Shown piece by piece: positions 49,052 to 61,100 of a DNA stretch of 64,000 nucleotides. The position numbers and the translations under genes are program-made. Source of the DNA: Henckelia pumila (taxonomy: Eukaryota > Streptophyta > Magnoliopsida > Lamiales > Gesneriaceae); the NCBI RefSeq assembly GCF_033568475.1, contig NC_133121.1, positions 136,246,375-136,310,374 on the forward strand. The letters are read 5' to 3'. Positions within the stretch are counted from its first letter, which is position 1. Each line of letters starts with the position of its first letter. The notes under the pieces are model-generated. The model searched no databases and was not told where the DNA came from. It was given only the letters and a program-made list of their open reading frames with translations.

Positions 49052-49222
49052 TCATACCACTACGCTCCCAAGGTTAAAACACTACAATCCTTAATTCTAA
49101 TCACAAAGAAACAAAATTTCTTATTCTAGCATGCTGATAGTTAAACTCAAGTAACAGGCATTCAGATATAATCGCAATAAACAAAAGCAAAGAATTGAAA
49201 AAGTTCTAGGGGTTAGGTATAC
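49027..49222 (-). other. Candidate 196-nt intron joining gag to pol
   Basis: Donor ACCG|GTATAC and acceptor TGCAG|GG. The interval is AT-rich next to GC-richer coding DNA, has in-frame stops, a TTTTAAC branch-like site ~48 nt upstream of the acceptor, and a length not divisible by three. Removing it fuses Gag ...SLITG directly to [16 protein letters not shown] of protease in frame, restoring the layout expected of the family. Splicing is inferred, not shown. Confidence 0.55.
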
Positions 49223-50285
49223 CGGTGATCAAGGAGGTATCTGGGTCTGCCTCCTCTGCCTGCATCACATATACTCGCCCACTGACGTTCTGCCTCTGCG
49301 GGCAGTTGGCAATCTGATGCCCCGGCTCTTTGCAACGATAGCAGACTCCTGCACCCATAAGACACTGCCCGAAATGCATCTTCTGACACTTCGGACATAC
49401 TGGATATCTCCCTGGAGTAGGGGCCCCGCCCCTAGTCTGCTGCTGTAGCTTCCCCTGAGGCCTCTGCTGATTCGGGCCCTTAGATGGCCCTGTAAACTGC
49501 TTCTTCGCAGGAGGCTGCGAAGATGGTCGCTGATACCCCGTCTGCTGAAACTGCCTCTTACCCTGCTGCTCTCTCTGGATCTCTCTCCGACCCTCCTCGG
49601 AACGCAAGGCCCTACTGACTGCAGACTCATAAGTAAGTACGTCTGCCATGCGAACATCATGCTTGATATCCGCCTTCAAACCTTCCACAAACTGCCTCAA
49701 CTTCTCTGGTGGACTATCAGAAATCATAGGCACAAAGCGACAGCCCCTCTCGAACTGTCTCACATACTCGACCACTGTCTTGTCCCCCTGACGGAGACTC
49801 ATAAACTCCCGGATCATGCGACTGCGCACATCCTCAGTGAAGTACTTGGCGTAGAAGATACGCCTGAACTCGGTCCACGTCAGTGTAGGTAGATGGACTC
49901 CTCTAACTGCACCCTCCCACCAAAGGGTTGCATCTCCTCTCATCATGTACGTCGCACAGCTCACCCTGTCAGTGTCTGTGATCCCCATATAATCAAAGAT
50001 GGACTCAAGAGATCGAATCCATCCCTCAGCCACCAAAGGATCGGTGGTACCAACAAACTCCTTGGGCCCCTTCTTCTGGAACCTCTCAGCAACGTCCTCC
50101 TCATGGGACAGTCTGGGACGTGCAGCCTGCTGCTCCAACAGAGCAGTAATACCCGCCATCATATTAGCATTGGCCTGCTCCAATGCTGATAAAGGATTCT
50201 GCGGAGGTGGCGGTGGAGGCGGAGGTGGAGGTGAAGGTCCCCCACGTCGGTTCACTGGTCTGGGAGGCATTCTGCACCACCACAT
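49206..50285 (-). CDS. gag: gypsy Gag with zinc knuckle
   Basis: 359 codons. A Pro-rich start (an in-frame ATG at 50270 may be the true start) is followed by the plant Retrotrans_gag domain (GWIRSLESIF, TYMMRGDATLWWEG, VEYVRQFERGC) and one CCHC zinc knuckle CYRCKEPGHQIANC near the end. It terminates in GIPNP-stop, just after ITG, exactly where related elements continue without a break into protease. The tail after the codon ACC at 49224-49226 appears to be intron (see next entry). Confidence 0.93.
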   Translation of the reverse strand: MWWCRMPPRPVNRRGGPSPPPPPPPPPPQNPLSALEQANANMMAGITALLEQQAARPRLSHEEDVAERFQKKGPKEFVGTTDPLVAEGWIRSLESIFDYMGITDTDRVSCATYMMRGDATLWWEGAVRGVHLPTLTWTEFRRIFYAKYFTEDVRSRMIREFMSLRQGDKTVVEYVRQFERGCRFVPMISDSPPEKLRQFVEGLKADIKHDVRMADVLTYESAVSRALRSEEGRREIQREQQGKRQFQQTGYQRPSSQPPAKKQFTGPSKGPNQQRPQGKLQQQTRGGAPTPGRYPVCPKCQKMHFGQCLMGAGVCYRCKEPGHQIANCPQRQNVSGRVYVMQAEEADPDTSLITGIPNP

Positions 50286-50442
50286 ATTACTTTACGTAAA
50301 TCGCCATGCATAACTAAGTGGTTTAAAAGTAATGCTAACTTAAATTCAAAGAATTAAATCATGCTATAAACACTTAAAACTTACAGACCGGTAGCGTGGA
50401 TTTCTGAGCTAGCATAGCAGTAATGACCCCTCCAAGGACCGT

Positions 50443-50454
50443 GCTCTGATACCA
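50443..50454 (-). other. Primer binding site (tRNA-iMet)
   Basis: TGGTATCAGAGC on the minus strand, two bases inside the 5' LTR: the standard initiator-methionine tRNA primer site. Confidence 0.93.
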
Positions 50455-50456
50455 AC

Positions 50457-53140
50457 TGAAACATCCTAGACTTATAAATTTCAAAAATGCGGAAAATTTA
50501 AAATTTTTTCTTTTTCTTTTAATTTAAAAATAAATACTAAGTAAAATATTTATATATATATATATATACATATATGCCCATACATATATGTACAACCATA
50601 AAAGAGATTTAAAATTTAATAAATAATTATGCAACATAAAAATAATTACTAAAACGTCTGAATCGTGCAATACTTAAAATAATTCAAAACAATTTAATCA
50701 ACAGTGCATACACTAAAAAGTTGCGTGAAAATAATACTTAAATCTCAACACTGGAATAAAATCTTCAAATAAAATAGTGTTTAAAATATTCATGCATAGA
50801 ACACTAGCACGATGCAGACTACGGTCACGGGGCCACTGCAGCTCCGCTCATACGTCCTCACCACCGGTAGGGGTAACCTGCTCCTCTACGTACCCACCTG
50901 CACCATATCAGTGTAGTGAGCCTAGAGGCCCAACATGCATACTAACAAGGGTTTAAAATAATTTAATACACTTTCATACATAATACTTAACCTATAAATG
51001 CATGAGCATGCCTCAAAAATAATAACATAAATGTTGCTTAAAGAAATCACTGAATTATACGTAACATACATAATATCATACATACTTGAGTTGTTGAGCA
51101 CTTATTTTCTTAACATCGAATGGTCCTATCCGTAAGTGTGACCCATACTTATAGTGCGACTGATCAGTCTAAGAAACCATCGTACGAGGCTGGTGGCGAA
51201 CCACCCATACATAAATGGCAGAAACTGCCCATACATAAATGGCCACACTACTTCAATTTCCACCTAAAATATTTTATTTGCTCAACCATAGAACTTCAAT
51301 CATAGCATAAAAATTGATTTCATGAATGCATGTACTTAAATAAATTGTGTGTGTCCTTCATATATATTTAATTTAATTTCTTACTAACATATAAATATTA
51401 AAAATAACTCCAATGCATAAAAATAATTAAATATATACTCAGGACACATGCAAATTTCTCATGGATTGTACTGGACTGCTGACCCTAACACTCAAACCCA
51501 TTTACTTAAATCTGGCCCATTAACACTGAGACTGGCCCATTAACATACTTAAGCCTAATAAAATAATTCTAAGCCCAATAAAATAATTTAAAGCCCATAA
51601 ATCATCATAGGCCCAATAACAACTTAGACTGGCCCAATGGGCCCAAAAACCCAAAGACTGGCCCAATAAATTTTATGGGCTCAAAAGCCCATAAAATTAA
51701 TGGACTAACTTAATTAAAATTTTAAAAGTCCAAATAAAATTATTTGGGCGTCCAAATAATTTTATTTCAAATTAATTGACCCAAAAACCCATTAATTCAT
51801 AAAATATTTTAAAAATAAAAAGACTCGAGCCCGGCCCACCAAACCCGGACCCGGATTCACTTAACCCGACCCACGACCCACTGACTTGACCCGAACCCAA
51901 GAACCCGACCCGAACCCAGCCCTAACCCTAAAACCCGAACACACCCTCCCTCTCCTCCTTGGCCGCCGCGTGCAGCAGCCCTTCTAGGGCTGCTGCCGCC
52001 CTGCTCCGGCCACCCCTGGCCGGAGCCCCGCCGCCCAGACGTAGCCCACGTCTGGGCGGTTCGAACCTAGACCCTGGCCCAGCCCCATGCAACCCACAGA
52101 GCCGAGCCCGAGCCACCTTCCTATAACCCTAGCCTGCGCACGCCTATGACCGAAACTGCATCAGCTGGTTGTCCCGGGCTCGTTTGGCTCGAACCACTCG
52201 AGCCACTCGAGTCCAGGCCGTCCCCACACCTCCTAGGACCCTGACCAGCAGACATACCATCCATGGTTAACCAAAAACGTGGGCATGATTAAGAAACCAA
52301 AGAACAATGCGCATCCAACCAACATCCGAATAGATTTCTGAAAAATTCTTAATAATTTTCGATGCACACACAACACACACGTAATATATACTGATATGGC
52401 ACGAAATTAAGAGAAAGAATCATGCCTTTCACCGAAGAACGAAGAGAAACGAGCGTGAGACGACTTCCGGGACGACGGGACGACGAGCAAACTCGAAGCT
52501 TCGAAGAAAATGGCTATGGAGTCTTGGAGATGTCTTGAATCGATGAAGAAGATGATGGAGGAGGGTGAGATGTCGGCTGGTGTGATAGAGATTGGCGTGG
52601 GGTTGGGTAGGGTAGAATTAGGTTTTTAAATTAGTCTAGGTTTTTAATTTAATTAAAATAGGTTTTAGAATAATTAAAAGTTTTAAATACTCTAAATAAA
52701 AGTTTAAAAAATCTAATAACTTAAATTAAAACATAAAAATCTCGAAATTACAAATTAAGGGAATTTTAAAAATAATTAAAAGTCATTAAAATGGCTAAAT
52801 TTGGATAAAAATGGACTCCTAAAATTATATATAAAATTAAATACTAAAAATTTTAAGGAAATAAATCTCAAAATAATATTTTTGGGCTCAAATAAGACTC
52901 ATAAAAATAATTTGGATAGAAAGTTGTCATCTCGTCCGTCCACGGTCCCGTCTACGCGATCAAATAATTAAAATGCCATAAATCATAAAAATAACTAATT
53001 ATGGGTTAAGTGCTTGAAAATAAATTAAATCATGCACAAATAATTCACATAATTATTTAACCCATAAATCACAAATTTAAATTATTTAAATATCCTAATT
53101 ATGCATGCGGATTTACGTATTTAAAATACCGGGTGTTACA
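50457..53140 (-). repeat. 5' LTR of the gypsy element
   Basis: 2684 bp, TG...CA. It includes a GC-rich block (~51830-52150) with two telomere-like CCCTAA units. The open frames at 51120-51305 and 51928-52116 recur identically in the other LTR, so they are LTR sequence and not genes. Confidence 0.95.
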
Positions 53141-53354
53141 ATTTATGTATGGTATCTTATTATAAACATAATGGTGTCATTATGTTAAAATGATAAATGT
53201 CTCGCTGTTTCTTTGATAAATTATTTTGCTTGTAGGTCGGTGAATAGATTTCCACAAACACGCACTGAAGTGCCTTTCATTATTAATGACGTGATTAATT
53301 CATTATTAATAGCTACCTTGATTTGTCAAACTTATAATTAACAAATTTTCTTTA

Positions 53355-53360
<6 letters not shown>

Positions 53361-53396
<36 letters not shown>
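53361..53396. repeat. (TA)n microsatellite
   Basis: About 36 bases of alternating T and A just outside the gypsy element. Confidence 0.95.
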
Positions 53397-53398
<2 letters not shown>

Positions 53399-54230
53399 TA
53401 TAGTTTAATTTTGATATATAGTTATATGTTTATCTAATTTGAGAACAATGTTTTTCATTTTTTGCATCGTAAACAAAAAATTATTGTGTAAGTCATCTAA
53501 TATAAATATATCAAACTAAGTACTGTTGGAGATTCAATTGTAATTAACGCTTAATTGAGTAAAAAACAAATTATTGCTGGATGATTGAGACCGACAACAT
53601 ATAAATAAACATGGATAGTGTGAAAGTACATTATCTATGGTAGACGGTATTTAAAATATGATATCTATATTATCGAATTGAAATTTTAGAATATATTCAA
53701 GCGTCAAATTTTAGTAAATAAAAATGGGGACGAGACATGTAAAATATAACGTACGTAACAAATAATTTAGGAATCATTTCGCTGTACGATTGATAATTAT
53801 TGCCATAGTTAGTAGTTTTCAAATTTTATCGATGATTGGAATACGAGACAGGTGGAAATCGGCTGATATATTTCTGTTTTAAAACACACTGATGTTTCAC
53901 CTCCATAAGTGATTAAAAATAATGTTAGTAAAAATATGACATTCGACTTTTTGTTTATGCATCAATCCCATTATGCTAAAATTAAAAATAATACTCAATA
54001 CATCTTGAATGTGCATAACAGATTATTAGAAAAACAATATTTTATTTTTATTTAACAGATATTTCAATATGATTAAAAAAATAGATATTGTTTAATATAT
54101 TTAATGATATGAAGTATATTGGTAAAAAAATAAATAAATAATACTACATATAAAAAATAAACTATATAATTGAAACAAACGGAAAAAAAATGTAATATTT
54201 ATATTTGAGATGAAAGTATCAGAAATTAAA
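53397..54230. other. AT-rich intergenic DNA
   Basis: No gene or repeat boundary seen. Confidence 0.4.
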
Positions 54231-54480
54231 TACTTTCTCCGTTTTATTGATACAAGCAATTGTGTGTTTTCACACAAACTAAAAAAATGTTTGGAAAATT
54301 AAATTTTAGAAAATAATTTCTCATTTTATCCTTATTTAATAAAAATTTTAATATAATAAAATAATTATACATGATATTAATTTAATATGGATAAATTGAT
54401 AAAAAAAAAAGTAGAAGAAATAATATTAAATATAGAAAGTAGAATACATATTTGGGACAGAGAAAAGAAATTTAGTATAA
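54231..54480. mobile_element. Degraded Stowaway-like MITE
   Basis: The left end TACTTTCTCCGTTTTATTGA resembles the Stowaway start, and the right side has GGGACAGAGAAAAG and then TA. The interior resembles the Stowaway at 31678 (CATTTTATCC, TTTAATA, GTGTGAAAAC-like blocks). The right end is imprecise. Confidence 0.45.
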
Positions 54481-54678
54481 ATAAGTGAGCCGAATGGAAC
54501 GTGGTCACCTAATTTTCATGCTCTTGGAGTTCCAATAACCACTAGACAGGTTGTTGAATCAAGTCCATGAGCCATTAATGTCACTCAAACACGTAATTCA
54601 TTTTGAATCAAATACATAACTTTATCTTTAAAATGCATAACAGCTGTTTACATCTTAAAAATTCTACAAATTAATTAA

Positions 54679-55645
54679 GAGTAAACTGTATTTTGATAAA
54701 CGAACTATTGATAAAATGTCATATTGGTATACGAATTATTGAAAATGGCTTAATTGGTACATGATCCAATTAAAAGGTCAATTTTATCTTTAATAAGAAT
54801 TAATGATATATTGATTAATTTTAAAATATCATATTTATTTAAAAATTAATTATATATATAATGATAAACAATTGTTAAGTCAAATTATATAACAAATATT
54901 ATAATATATTGATATGATAAAAATATATATCACCGGAGTCTGTTGATCTTGTGTTTAAATGATTGAAACAAACATAATCACCATTTTAGTATTTCAAAAT
55001 TTAGTATAAAAATTTTCAATATTAAAGATTAGATCATAAAAAACAAATATCACAGAAAAAAATCTCATTCATTGTCTCGATTTACGTAGTTCTAATAACT
55101 CAAAATTTTTTCACTTGATTTAATAATTTGTAATTTTATATTTTTTACTCGCACTTAAATTAAATATAAATAAATAAATATTTATTTAATTATATTTTAT
55201 CGTTATTAAATATATTTTAGCCTTGCGATTTATTTATTGAGTTTGTGATTTTATTATTATATAATTTATATCAATTTTTTAATGGATAATTATTTACATA
55301 GATAGCAAAAAATACCATTTTATTTTATATTATTAATATTTTAAAAATATAAATAATTTATTAATGAGTACAATATAAATATATTATAAAATATTAAGAT
55401 ACTTATTTCTTATTATTTTTAAATTAATATAAATTTTAATTGACAATCAATAAAAATTAATTAAAAAAATAAAATGTACATTTAGTTGAATTTATTATTA
55501 AAAATAATTGAACTTAAAATCAATTACTAAAGGATAAATTAGACTTTTTTTTAGTTGAATCATGTACTAATTAAATCATTCTCAATAGTTCGTATACCAA
55601 ATTAATATTTTATATATAGTTCGCATACCAAAATGAATTTTACTC
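54679..55645. mobile_element. MULE-like TIR element with 10-bp target duplication
   Basis: A 967-bp element with ~110-bp inverted ends: GAGTAAACTGTATTTTGATA at the left, matched by the complement of ...CAAAATGAATTTTACTC at the right, and further paired blocks (GGTATACGAA.TATTGA, TAGTACATGAT). The flanking 10-bp duplication AATTAATTAA is at 54669-54678 and 55646-55655. The interior is AT-rich and non-coding. Confidence 0.75.
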
Positions 55646-55805
55646 AATTAATTAAATACAAGTGTTTTCGTTTTGATATCCAAGATCTCTCCTAATTGTG
55701 GGAGATTGGTGCCACTAGGCTAACAAGCCTTAGGCAATATAAGTATTTTCTAGTGAAAATGATGTTTGTTTTTCCAGGTTCGACACGTAGGATATGAGTG
55801 TTTAG

Positions 55806-56106
55806 TGTTGATGTGTTAATTTATGTCTCACATCCGTTGGATAATATCTTGAGAGCTTTTAATATAGACAAGGACAACCTTGACAACCTTTTCCCCTTAA
55901 GCAAGCTCGTAGGGTAAGTTAGGTCCAAATCTCAGTTCTTAACATGGTATCAGAGCTCATGCCCATCGTATATGTTGGACTGCCTATAATTGGGCCACCC
56001 GTTAGATGTCTCCAAGCTCCGGTCGTTTCATTACTAGGCGTGAGAGGGGTGTGTTGGTGTGTTAATTTGTGTTTCACATCGATTGGATAAATATCCTGAG
56101 AGCCCC
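55806..56106 (+). mobile_element. TRIM retrotransposon, 3' LTR truncated
   Basis: Miniature LTR element. The 139-bp 5' LTR (55806-55944) starts TGTTGATGTG and ends TTAACA, followed at once by the PBS TGGTATCAGAGC (55945-55956). A ~95-bp internal part ends in a purine-rich tract (GTGAGAGGGG), then the 3' LTR begins at 56052 (TGTTGGTGTG) and is cut off after ~55 bp. No coding region. Confidence 0.8.
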
Positions 56107-56514
56107 TTAACGCGATTTGGTTCGAGGTTGGATTGTGTTGACATTGCCCAGATCCGTAGCTTCTACTTTCTCGGATTTGTAGTGGATCAGATGGATCATT
56201 CCTTTCGAGATCTCGCTCGATTTACCGGTCCTTTCACAGAGGTCTCGAGTCTTTAGTGTGGATGAAATGGTCTCCACTATTACACATAAGCTTTTCTTGA
56301 TGCAAGAGTTCCGTTGTTGGAATAAATGAACGAACACTTCAAATTTGGAGTCTTTTTTCAGCATGTTGAGACCTTCTACTTCACTAAAAGGCATCAGTTT
56401 CAGTGCACAAATCAGTGATTTTTTGACAAGAACCAAACTTTCTTGAATATGCAAGTTCTCTGCATTTCTTAGAGCAAGTATGAAGAACGCAAAAATTTGG
56501 AGACAGAGAAGCAA
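56107..56514 (-). pseudogene. Unidentified gene fragment next to the TRIM
   Basis: A 135-codon frame with normal amino-acid composition (NAENLHIQES, SEVEGLNMLKKDSKFEVFVH, CIKKSLCVIVETIS, GMIHLIHYKSEKVEATDLG). It is helical and Leu/Glu/Lys-rich, and could be an ARM/U-box type fragment, but I cannot confirm this. It stops exactly where the truncated TRIM LTR begins, suggesting that insertion or deletion removed the rest. Non-coding status is inferred. Confidence 0.4.
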
Positions 56515-57253
56515 CTGCGACTTCGTTACTTTTTTTATTTTCTTTTTAATTATGTAATTTGATGTCTAGACTCATGAACATGATTGGTTTTTGTTTCTTT
56601 TGCATCATGAACTAACTTTTTGATTATAGAAAAATGATGTAGCTTAGTTGAAAGGTTATTTTATGATTTTTCGGTTCATGTGATTGAATTCCAACAAGTT
56701 TGATTGTCTTTCTATATTTTAATGCTTTCAATTTACTAGCCAAGAATTGAATGATCTGATAATGATTTTATCCCTTAAGAGAGTGGATTTAAATTAAGGT
56801 CACAAGAAACACATTATTAAAAATTAATATAGTTCATAAGGCGTGTGACTTCGGCAAAGCTTACGTAACAACAAACTTTTCATTCATCAATTAAGTCTAG
56901 ATTTTTAATATAAATATTAGAATCAAAGCTTGATGGTGCATTTTATTTGTTACTTGGGAAAGTAAAACCAAAAGATTCAAATCTTGTTTGCCGAAAGTTG
57001 GATGACTAGCTCCAACAGCAATGACAATACGTTTGAAGTAGCAGCAATCGGCTACAAAAAAATCTTCAGAAAAATCTTCGATTAAGCTCTATATGTTCTG
57101 TGGCATGAGCTCTTTGTATATCTCTCAAGTGTTTTTCATGCGCAACAATCCCTTGAGTATATATAGAGAAGTCTTCTAGTCTTGACATGATTCCTTAATT
57201 AGTTTCCTACAAAATAAGGAAACAGAGTTCATCAGTACTAAAATAAAAAGAGA
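56515..57253. other. Intergenic DNA 3' of the broken NET4 copy
   Basis: AT-rich. A stretch at ~57050-57235 looks like a decayed LTR (TATATATAGAG box, TCTCAAGTG and CCCTTGAGT motifs) but has no clear ends. Confidence 0.35.
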
Positions 57254-57611
57254 TCAAATTCTTGATATCTGCTCGTGAAGTTGCTCCTTTTCTTCGGATA
57301 AGATCTTATTGGCATTAGATAACGATTCTTTTAATCCCCTGATTACTTGATCACTATCTGAAAGGCTGGTTTTGTACCTGGTTATTTGGTCTTGCAGCTC
57401 CGAAACCTCTATTCTCTCTTTCTCGTATTCGTTTTTTTGCGGCTGATGCCTCGGTTTGTGCTGATTCTGCAAGTTCTGAACCAACGAGCCCTTGCTCATA
57501 AGTTCCTGCCTCAATTTCTCTATTTCCTCCACTGAATCACGAAGTTTTTCTTTGGCGATTCTCAGCTCTTCTTTTAGCATCTGAATTTGTAGGCAGAGTC
57601 TGAATCCTCCT

Positions 57612-58125
57612 TGTGAAGATTGGATCACCTATTTAGTCATTGGTTGGATCAGAGTTCAAGGTGCACATTGAGATCAAGATTAAGATGCAGAAGATCACAG
57701 CTCATCTAACTGACTCAACGGCAGCAGTTAAAGGGATTGGCTACCCTAGCTTCTGCATGCAATACATATATACGTAAAGGCTGGTGCATCAAGGATTATC
57801 CGAGAGATATATCAACTTCTAGATTGCTGATCTATGATTGAGTGTGGGCATCTTAATTGCTTCTGTTCTTGATATTGGTTGAGTAATATCATTGTAAGCG
57901 ATTTGTATTCTTGAGTGAATTCACCTTGTAAACGATTTCGATCCAAGTTATTTATTGAGCCTTGGGCAAGGCAAAGTGGATGTAGGATTCTTTGATCCGA
58001 ACCACTATAAATCCTGGTGTTCTTCTTGCTTTGTTTCAATTATCATCTTTCGATTTTACCTTCTTGATCGTGTGATCTTAATCAAGTGTGAATTAATCGA
58101 TCGTGAATCAATAGAAATCATAACA
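57612..58125 (+). repeat. 5' LTR of the copia element
   Basis: 514 bp, starts TGTGAAGATTGG and ends AATCATAACA. Open frames across it are not genes. Confidence 0.95.
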
Positions 58126-58128
58126 AAC

Positions 58129-58140
58129 TGGCATCAGAGC
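58129..58140 (+). other. Copia primer binding site
   Basis: TGGCATCAGAGC, one mismatch from the usual initiator-Met site TGGTATCAGAGC, three bases inside the 5' LTR. Confidence 0.85.
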
Positions 58141-58151
58141 CTCGTTTGAAG

Positions 58152-61100
58152 ATGAGCACCACACGATTCGATATCGAGAAATTCACGGAAAAGAACGACT
58201 TCAGTTTATGGAGACTGAAAATGAGAGCATTGTTGGTCCAAAACGGAGTAGAAGATGCACTCCTGGGAGATGACAATTTTCCGGAGAAGATCAAAGGAGT
58301 TGACAAGAAAGAAATCCTTGCAAAAGCTCATAGCGCCCTTATCTTGAGTCTTGGAGACAAAGTACTGCGTGAAATCTCTAAGGAGACTACAGCAGCTGCG
58401 ATTTGGTTGAAGCTTGAACATCTCTACATGACAAAGTCTCTGGCGAATAGGCTTTTTCTCAAACAAAAGCTGTATACATTCAAGATGCCGAATGGTAAGT
58501 CTATTGAAGATCACATTGACGATTTCAATTAAATCATTTTGGATCTTGAGAATATAGAGATTAAGGTAGAAGATGAAGATCAAGCCTTGTTGTTGTTGTG
58601 TTCTCTTCTTGATGTTTATGACAATCTGATGGATACCATGATATATGGTAAAGAAACACTGACTTTGGAGGAAGTACATTCAGCTTTGATGTCCAAAGAG
58701 TTGAATAAGAAGGCTGGAATTCAAGACAGTGATCAGAGTGAAGGATTATATGTCAGGGGATGATCAGAGAGGAGAGATTTTAAGCCAAAATACAAGTCTC
58801 GATCGAAGTCAAGAACCAAGTTTAAAAGGAGATGTTACACCTGCAATAAATAAGGACATTTCAGAAAGGATTGCCCAGAAAGGAATAAGAAACACATTGA
58901 AAAGGAGTCAAGCTCAGGAGATATAGCACTGGCAGAAGATGGCTATGAGAGTGCTGATGTTCTATTAGTAAGCACTGATAAGCCTGAACAAGAATGGATC
59001 TTAGATTCTGGATGCTCATTCCATATGACTTCATGCAAGGAATGGTTCAATACTTTCACCAAGATCATTGGTGGGAAAGTCTTGATGGGAAATAACTTGG
59101 CATGTAAAATAGAAGGTATCGGATCTGTCAAACTTAAGCTCAGTAATGGTATGACAAGAACTCTATCAGAAGTCAGATTTGTCCCAGATTTAAAGAGGAA
59201 CCTCATATCCCTTGGTATGCTGGATCAAATAGGATATGAATTCAAAGCCAAAGATGGGATCCTAAGTTTCACAAAAGGGGTGATGCTTGTCATGAAAGGA
59301 TTAAGACATAATGGTCTTTATGTACTGGAGGGAAAAACATGCATTGAACAAAATGCATTGAGTTCCACAGTGGATAAGGACAGAACTAAGTTGTGGCATA
59401 TCAGATTAAGACATGTCAGTGATAGAGGAATGGTTGAACTAAACAGACAATGAGCTTTTGGCAAAATTCAAATCAGCAAGCTTGACTTCTGTGAGCATTG
59501 TGTGTTAGGAAAGCAGACTAGGGTCAAGTTCAAGAGGGCAGAACACAATACTAAGAGCACTTTGGATTATATACACTCTGATGTATGGGGGACTGCCAAA
59601 ACACAGACACACGGTGGCTCAAGATACTTCATAACCTTCATAGATGATTATTCTAGAAAGGTATGGTTATACACAATGAAGCACAAAAGTGAGGCTTTGC
59701 AAAAGTTCATTGATTGGAAGACACTTATTGAAAATCAGACGGGCAAGAAAATCAAAAGGTTGAGAAAAGATAATGGCTTGGAATATCTAAATCAAGAGTT
59801 CAATGAATTATGCAAAAGGGCAGGAATAGCAAGGCATTTCACTGTAAGGTACACTCCACAGCAAAATGGACTTGCTGAAAGGATGAATAGGACTATATTG
59901 GAGAGGGTCAGGTGCATGCTCTCGAATGCAAAACTTGGGAAACGTTTCTGGGGAGAAGCTGCAAGTAAAGCGTGTTACTTAATCAATAGATGTCCTTCAG
60001 CTGCTTTGGACTTCAAAACACCTGTTGAGGTGTGGTCAGGGAAACCAGCAGATTACCAAACACTCAGATGTTTTGGTTGTACAGCTTATATACATGCAAA
60101 TGAAGGTAAGCTGTCACCAAGAGCAAAGAAATCCATTTTCCTTGGATATCCTGAAGGAACTAAGGGATATAGAGTTTGGATTTCTGGAAATGGACATGGT
60201 AAGGCAGTGATAAGCAGGGATGTTACTTTCAATGAAGATGACTTGCTAGACAATATGCCTCTAGAAAGAAAGATAGTCCTGGATAATGACAGTGACACTA
60301 GTGATCATGTCATGGTGGAGTCAGATAAAGGAGATTATCTTGAACCTGTACTACAGCCTGGAAGCTTGGAGGGTCAAGAATCACTTGAAAAACAAGATGA
60401 GTCTAATTTGAAGGATTATACCCTCGTGAAGGACAGAGCAAAGAGGATCATCAAACCACCTGAGAGATTTGGTTATGCAGATCTTATATCATATGCCTTG
60501 AGTGTATCAGAAACTTTGAACTTAGATGAGCCAGTCAGCTATAAAGAAGCCATTAGCAGTCCACATAAGGAAAGGTGGAGATAAGCTATGCTTGAGGAGA
60601 TTAATTCACTCAAAAAGAATGATACTTGGAAGCTGGTGGAGCTGCCTAAAAACAGAAAGATAGTAGGTAGCAAATGAATTTTCAAGATAAAAGAAGGCAT
60701 TCCAGGGACTGAAAATCTCAAGTTCAAGGCTAGGTTGGTAGCCAAAGGTTTTACACAAAGAGAGGGCATAGACTATAATGAAGTTTTCTCACCTGTTGTT
60801 AACCATACATCCATCAGAATTCTATTGGCCTTGACTGCAAGCATGGATCTAGAATTAGAACAGATGGATGTAAGAACAGCTTTCTTGCATGGAAACTTGG
60901 ATGAAGTTATTTTCATGAGGCAACCAGAAAGATATGAAGAACCAGGCCAAGAAAACAAAGTATGTCTGCTACAGAAATCATTATATGGTTTGATACAGTC
61001 TTCTAGGCAATGGTACAAGCGTTTTGACAGCTTCATGATCCGAAATTTTTTTGAAAGAAGCAAATATGACAGCTGTGTGTACCATAAATCAAAGTCTTGT

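Larger units (their letters stand above)
42923..53140 (-). mobile_element. Complete Ty3/gypsy retrotransposon, Tekay/Del-like chromovirus
   Basis: A 10.2-kb LTR element read on the minus strand, with a perfect 5-bp target duplication ATTTA (42918-42922 and 53141-53145). LTRs are 2.68 kb, begin TGTAACACCC and end CA. PBS, gag, pol (protease, RT, RNase H, integrase) and a polypurine tract are in order, with integrase last as in Ty3. By eye the LTRs differ by roughly 19 substitutions and three small indels, ~99% identity, so the insertion is young. One nonsense codon interrupts pol. It sits ~0.3 kb upstream of the NET4 TATA-like box. Confidence 0.96.
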
